From Ichthyophthirius multifiliis (lineage: Eukaryota; Ciliophora; Oligohymenophorea; Hymenostomatida): a stretch of 64,000 nt of DNA. How positions within the stretch are numbered: the first letter of the stretch is position 1; each line of letters begins with the position of its first letter. The DNA lies in assembly GCF_000220395.1 (NCBI RefSeq), contig NW_004085916.1, forward strand, positions 1-64,000. Direction: 5' to 3'. This document shows, piece after piece, positions 60,785 through 64,000 of this stretch. The translations under genes and the position numbers were made by a program. The notes beneath the pieces were generated by a model. It had not been told where the DNA came from, did no database searches, and was given only the letters and a program-made list of their open reading frames with translations.

Positions 60785-61895
60785 GCCATGAGATAAGAAA
60801 AATCTAAAATCAAAATTCCTTGAACATAATATTTACAAATGTGAAAAACTATATACTTTGAAATAATAAAAAAATTCTTAAAAAAATTAGAAAAGAAGAA
60901 CAAAGAAGATCTTATGATTTTTCAAGAGAGAAATAAGTAACAAGAAATCCTTCAAAGAAAATAAAAAAAATAAAAAATAATAATTAAAAAAAAAATAAGA
61001 AAAAAAAAAAAAAAATAATAATAATAAAATAAAAAAAAATTACTTTTTGATGTCAAGAAAAAGAAACTGAAGAATCTTTTTGAAGTAAATTAAATATAAA
61101 ATGTGTTTAATAAAAAAGATGGCCAATATAAATGACACTATATAATAAACTAAATCGAAGGAATACACAAAATCTTTGAAGAAAAAGTTGAAAAAGAAAG
61201 AAAAGATAAAGTAAAATATATTTCCTTACTATAAAAAAAAAGATTTCACTTCTTTGAGAGATTCTATGATTCAAACAAGGATAAAACACATATAAAATGA
61301 TATTCAATCTTCTATTGATTTATTCTTTCTAGATGTTAGAGTAATTTAAATAAATTTAAAGGTTTATAAAGGATTCTTGAGTAATGTCAGATTTTTAGAA
61401 ATTTCCTTTTACACATTTCACAAAAATAAAAATGAATGATTTCAAAAGATTTTAGAACGAATGTAATTTTAATTATAATTAGTTCGGTATTTAAAAAGGT
61501 TCCATTCTTTGCAAAATGAAGAGGCACAAAAAAAGAAAGAAGAAAAAGAGAACAAGAAGTAGTTAGGTTTTTTTATGTTCGTCTTTTTACACATTGTCTT
61601 TCCACACCTTTGGTTCTTGTTAATGGTTGTATCTTTTTTTTTTTTTTGTTTTAAATTAGTTAGTGGGTCTTTTATAAGAAATAGAAATAGATTTTATAAG
61701 AAGTTAAAAATAGGTTAGTCCATCTTATAGTTGTTTCTAGTTTACTTCGATTTCTGTTTTTAAACGTACTAAATATCTCATACAATTCTTTATAGTATAT
61801 ATTTATTAATATTTTTTTAATTCTTAAATTCCTTCAAGACTTATGTGCACACTATTGGTTTAAAGAGAACAACACATACATTCTTTTTGATTCTC
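60785..61895 (+). pseudogene. Broken coding-like region
   Basis: Stretches in different frames look coding but never join. About 60890-61120 is basic (RKEEQRRSYDFSREKQ; LLFDVKKKKLKNLFEVNQ). The same frame resumes after an in-frame TGA near 61135 with GIHKIFEEKVEKERKDKVKY and RFHFFERFYDSNKDK. A second frame from an ATG at 61119 gives 106 codons to TGA 61437-61439 (IDLFFLDVRVIQINLKVYKG). A third, from about 61440 to 61891, gives FHSLQNEEAQKKKEEKENKK then a hydrophobic segment (FLHIVFPHLWFLLMVV). Composition is less AT-biased than the flanks. It may be a gene with homopolymer errors and missed introns, or a decayed gene or element. No family was recognised. Confidence 0.35.
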
Positions 61896-62525
61896 CAAAA
61901 AAAAAGTAATTATTGATATATTGGTTCACTTTAAATAGTTTAGATAATTCTTAGTCCCGGTGCATTTTCACAAAATCAAGTGTACTCAATAAATAGTTTC
62001 TTTATATCTTTTAAAGTCTTTTGACTATAATTTAAAGTTCTTGTTATCTTTTTTTATTATAAATTGGCAAATAATTTGATCTTATCTGAATTTCATTTTA
62101 ATTAATAAAAATAGAATTCCTGATTTCTTAAAATAATGTTCGAGTTAAGTTACATATTAAAAACTTCCTTTAATAAATTTCCTTTTTGATAGTTCGCTTT
62201 AGCATTATTAATTTTTTCATTTAAATTCAATCTTTATTACTTTTTAAAAAAAAATATTTAAAAAAAAAAAAACACAACAAAAAACATCAAAAAAACGAAC
62301 AATGAATTTATTTTTTGTTCTTTATTTTGTTGTAGTGTATATTAATAATAATAATAATAATAATTAATAATAATATTATATATAAGAATATGGAAAGAAT
62401 TGATATGAAGAATTGGTAGAATGAAATTTGAAACAAGTATTGTTAAGAAAAAAAAATATAATAAAAAGGAATTAAGGACAAAGAATAATGAAAAACAGTA
62501 AAAATATATATATATTTTAAATAAT
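61896..62525. other. Atypical region, possible minus-strand fragments
   Basis: Less AT-rich than the surroundings. On the minus strand (about 62230 down to 61960) two frames are open: one gives ANYQKGNLLKEVFNMQLNSN and, past a TGA, KTLKDIKKLFIEYT; the other runs about 130 codons. Neither is convincing alone. An AAT microsatellite lies at about 62341-62375. Confidence 0.35.
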
Positions 62526-62963
62526 ATGAATATGAATACGAATACAAAACGAAATACATTTAATATTGATGTTATTGATTTTTTACATGAAGGTAATTTT
62601 TTTATGAATTAGAAAGTCATATAAGAGAAGGAATAGAAAAAAGATTATGATATTATATGTGTTATATTTGTTAATTGTGCTCTTGTTCCCCTCTCTTTTT
62701 CTCTTTTTTTATGTGTTTTTTTTATATATATTTATTTAATATTTTATGTTTTTATGTTTAAAATAATATTTAAATATGTATTTTTTATGTTTTTATATTT
62801 GTAAAAATCTTTCTTTTTTTTTTTAGAAAAAAGCAAAAGTCCTTTATATATATATATATATATCACTTTTTAATATTTTTTTAATTATTTATATATTTTA
62901 TTTTAAAAATTCAATTAAAAATATAAAAAAAGACCTGAGAAAAATGGATAATTTCTTTTTTGA
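62526..62963 (+). CDS. Possible small hydrophobic protein
   Basis: ATG at 62526 (M-N-M-N-T-N-T-K-R-N-T-F-N-I-D) leads a 145-codon frame to TGA 62961-62963. Residues 1-45 are polar and protein-like (NIDVIDFLHE). A hydrophobic stretch (IICVIFVNCALVPLSFSLFL) follows, and then an AT-biased part. Alternatively a 20-nt GT...AG segment at 62593-62612 may be removed, giving a 34-residue product ending GIEKRL at TGA 62647-62649. Neither version matches a family I know. Confidence 0.3.
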
Positions 62964-63476
62964 TTAGCTGATCAAGTTTTTTAATAAGAAATATAAACAA
63001 CTAATATATAATATTTTTTTTAATTTTCATTATATTTATAGATATTTCATCAAAAATTTAAAGCATTGTTTTTATATTTATTTATAATATTATTATATAA
63101 TAAAATATTAATATAATAAATATATTAAATAATTTACAAATTATTATTATTGAATAAAAAATTTTATATTAAATAAGTATTTTATACCTTCTTTAATATA
63201 AATAAAAGAAATTTTCAATAAAAATTTAAATTGAACAAATTATTATAAATAATATAATTACTGTAAAATTGATTTCATATAATATTATAAGTCATATTAT
63301 TAATTAATTATTTATAAAGGTATTAAAAATATATATATAACATTATTATTTATTTAAGTTAATTTATAATTTATAATTTTTAAATTTATTAAAATATATT
63401 TATGAAATACAATCTATTAAATATTAATATAATTTTCATATATAATAACATTGAAAGATAAAAGAATAAATATTTT
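62964..63476. other. AT-rich spacer
   Basis: No gene was seen. Long alternating A/T with no notable motif, 3' of the partial gene that runs off the right edge. Confidence 0.55.
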
Positions 63477-64000
63477 TCATTCTTTTATATTATGTTCATT
63501 AGATTGTTAAATGGCATCTATTAATTTGGTTTTCGTTTTACTATTTCTATTAGTAATTTATGTTTCTTCTTTTTTCGCAATAGGACTCATATCATAACAT
63601 GATAAAATTTATTTGCTTTCTTGTCCATTAATATTTTTAACTGAGTTTTTTCTTGATTTAAAATTAATACTATTATTTGTTTTGCTTAACTATTGTGTTT
63701 TTTCATAATTTTAAGTATCATCTAATTTAATATCAGTATTCACAATTCCAATTTTTCTTAGATAAGAATTATCATTCATATTTTTTCTTAGTTTCTTTAA
63801 TTCTTTAGCTAAATTAACACTTCTAGGAGGTAAAGTAGAATTGAAATTAGATTTATTGTTAAATTAGTTAATAATGACTATTTTTTTTCTTTTTTTTATT
63901 AATTATATAATAATTAAAAAAACATGCATAATATGTTTACTTAATTATATTTTTTTCTATATTTTTAAGTTCCTGCTTTATTTCTGTTTATGATAAAATA
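63477..64000 (-). CDS. Partial gene, polar Ser/Asn/Lys-rich C terminus
   Basis: Only the 3' part is in the window; it continues past 64000. TGA is the complement of 63477-63479. An intron at about 63872-63940 (GTAAAC...AATAG) is supported because it joins two open frames. The visible protein is disordered-looking: STLPPRSVNLAKELKKLRKN, then NSYLRKIGIVNTDIKLDD, NFKSRKNSVKNINGQ and SCYDMSPIAKKEE. The many Ser/Lys clusters resemble a regulatory tail (for example of a kinase), but no domain is visible. Confidence 0.6.

Noticed and set aside
60785-62250. Idea that TGA encodes Trp in this segment (mitochondrial or other code)
   Set aside because: The same frames also need TAA and TAG as sense codons, which does not fit the ciliate mitochondrial code; frameshifts and decay explain it more simply.
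1-64000. CRISPR arrays, bacterial-style operons or insertion sequences
   Set aside because: No regularly spaced repeats, no ribosome-binding sites, and introns plus the ciliate code throughout mark this as eukaryotic nuclear DNA.

Overview
This window looks like macronuclear DNA of an oligohymenophorean ciliate close to Ichthyophthirius or Tetrahymena. The sequence is extremely A+T-rich. Long, protein-like frames appear only when TAA and TAG are read as glutamine and TGA is the sole stop. Introns are short and AT-rich (mostly 35-130 nt, GTA...TAG or GTA...AAG), and proteins are rich in Gln, Asn and Lys. Reading with the standard code gives almost no gene, so every call below uses the ciliate code and was translated by eye. 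Many frames slip by one base at poly-A or poly-T runs, which suggests homopolymer errors in the assembly; gene ends in those places are approximate.

Layout. 1.2-9.1 kb (+): two Q/N-rich coiled-coil proteins and a long EF-hand protein. 9.2-20.4 kb (-): a LITAF-domain protein, a Vti1-type Qb-SNARE, a very long C2-domain protein with a myristoylation-type N terminus, a degenerate protein kinase and a type I membrane protein. 20.7 kb (+): an HPS5-like beta-propeller protein. 23-31.8 kb (-): AP-1/2 beta-adaptin, a fusion of a degenerate Rab-like GTPase with a pseudokinase, and eIF2A with a long N-terminal extension. 32.3-36.4 kb (+): two coiled-coil/acidic proteins and PIG-P of GPI-anchor synthesis. 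36.4-41.1 kb is gene-poor, with one doubtful membrane-protein frame, a degenerate tandem repeat and a striking inverted repeat. 41-49.3 kb: NEK kinase (+), LSM12 (-), TPR protein (-), ciliate two-TM protein (+), BuGZ/ZNF207 (-). 49.7-59 kb: MFS transporter (+), an unrecognised 311-aa protein (-), a TM9 nonaspanin (-), Tat-SF1/CUS2 (-), BBOF1/CCDC176 (+). 59-63.4 kb is mostly gene-poor, with unusual broken frames around 60.8-62.9 kb. A partial gene (-) runs off the right edge.

The genes fall into recognisable jobs. Endolysosomal and secretory membrane traffic: LITAF, Vti1, HPS5-like, AP beta, TM9, PIG-P. Cilia and basal bodies: BBOF1, NEK, and possibly the EF-hand and coiled-coil proteins. RNA processing and translation: eIF2A, LSM12, Tat-SF1. 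Mitosis: BuGZ. There is no sign of operons; genes are closely packed, often divergent or tail-to-tail. The most unusual items are the pseudo-Rab/pseudokinase fusion, the C2 protein with a large unassigned conserved region, and the hairpin-forming element at 40.3-40.4 kb.
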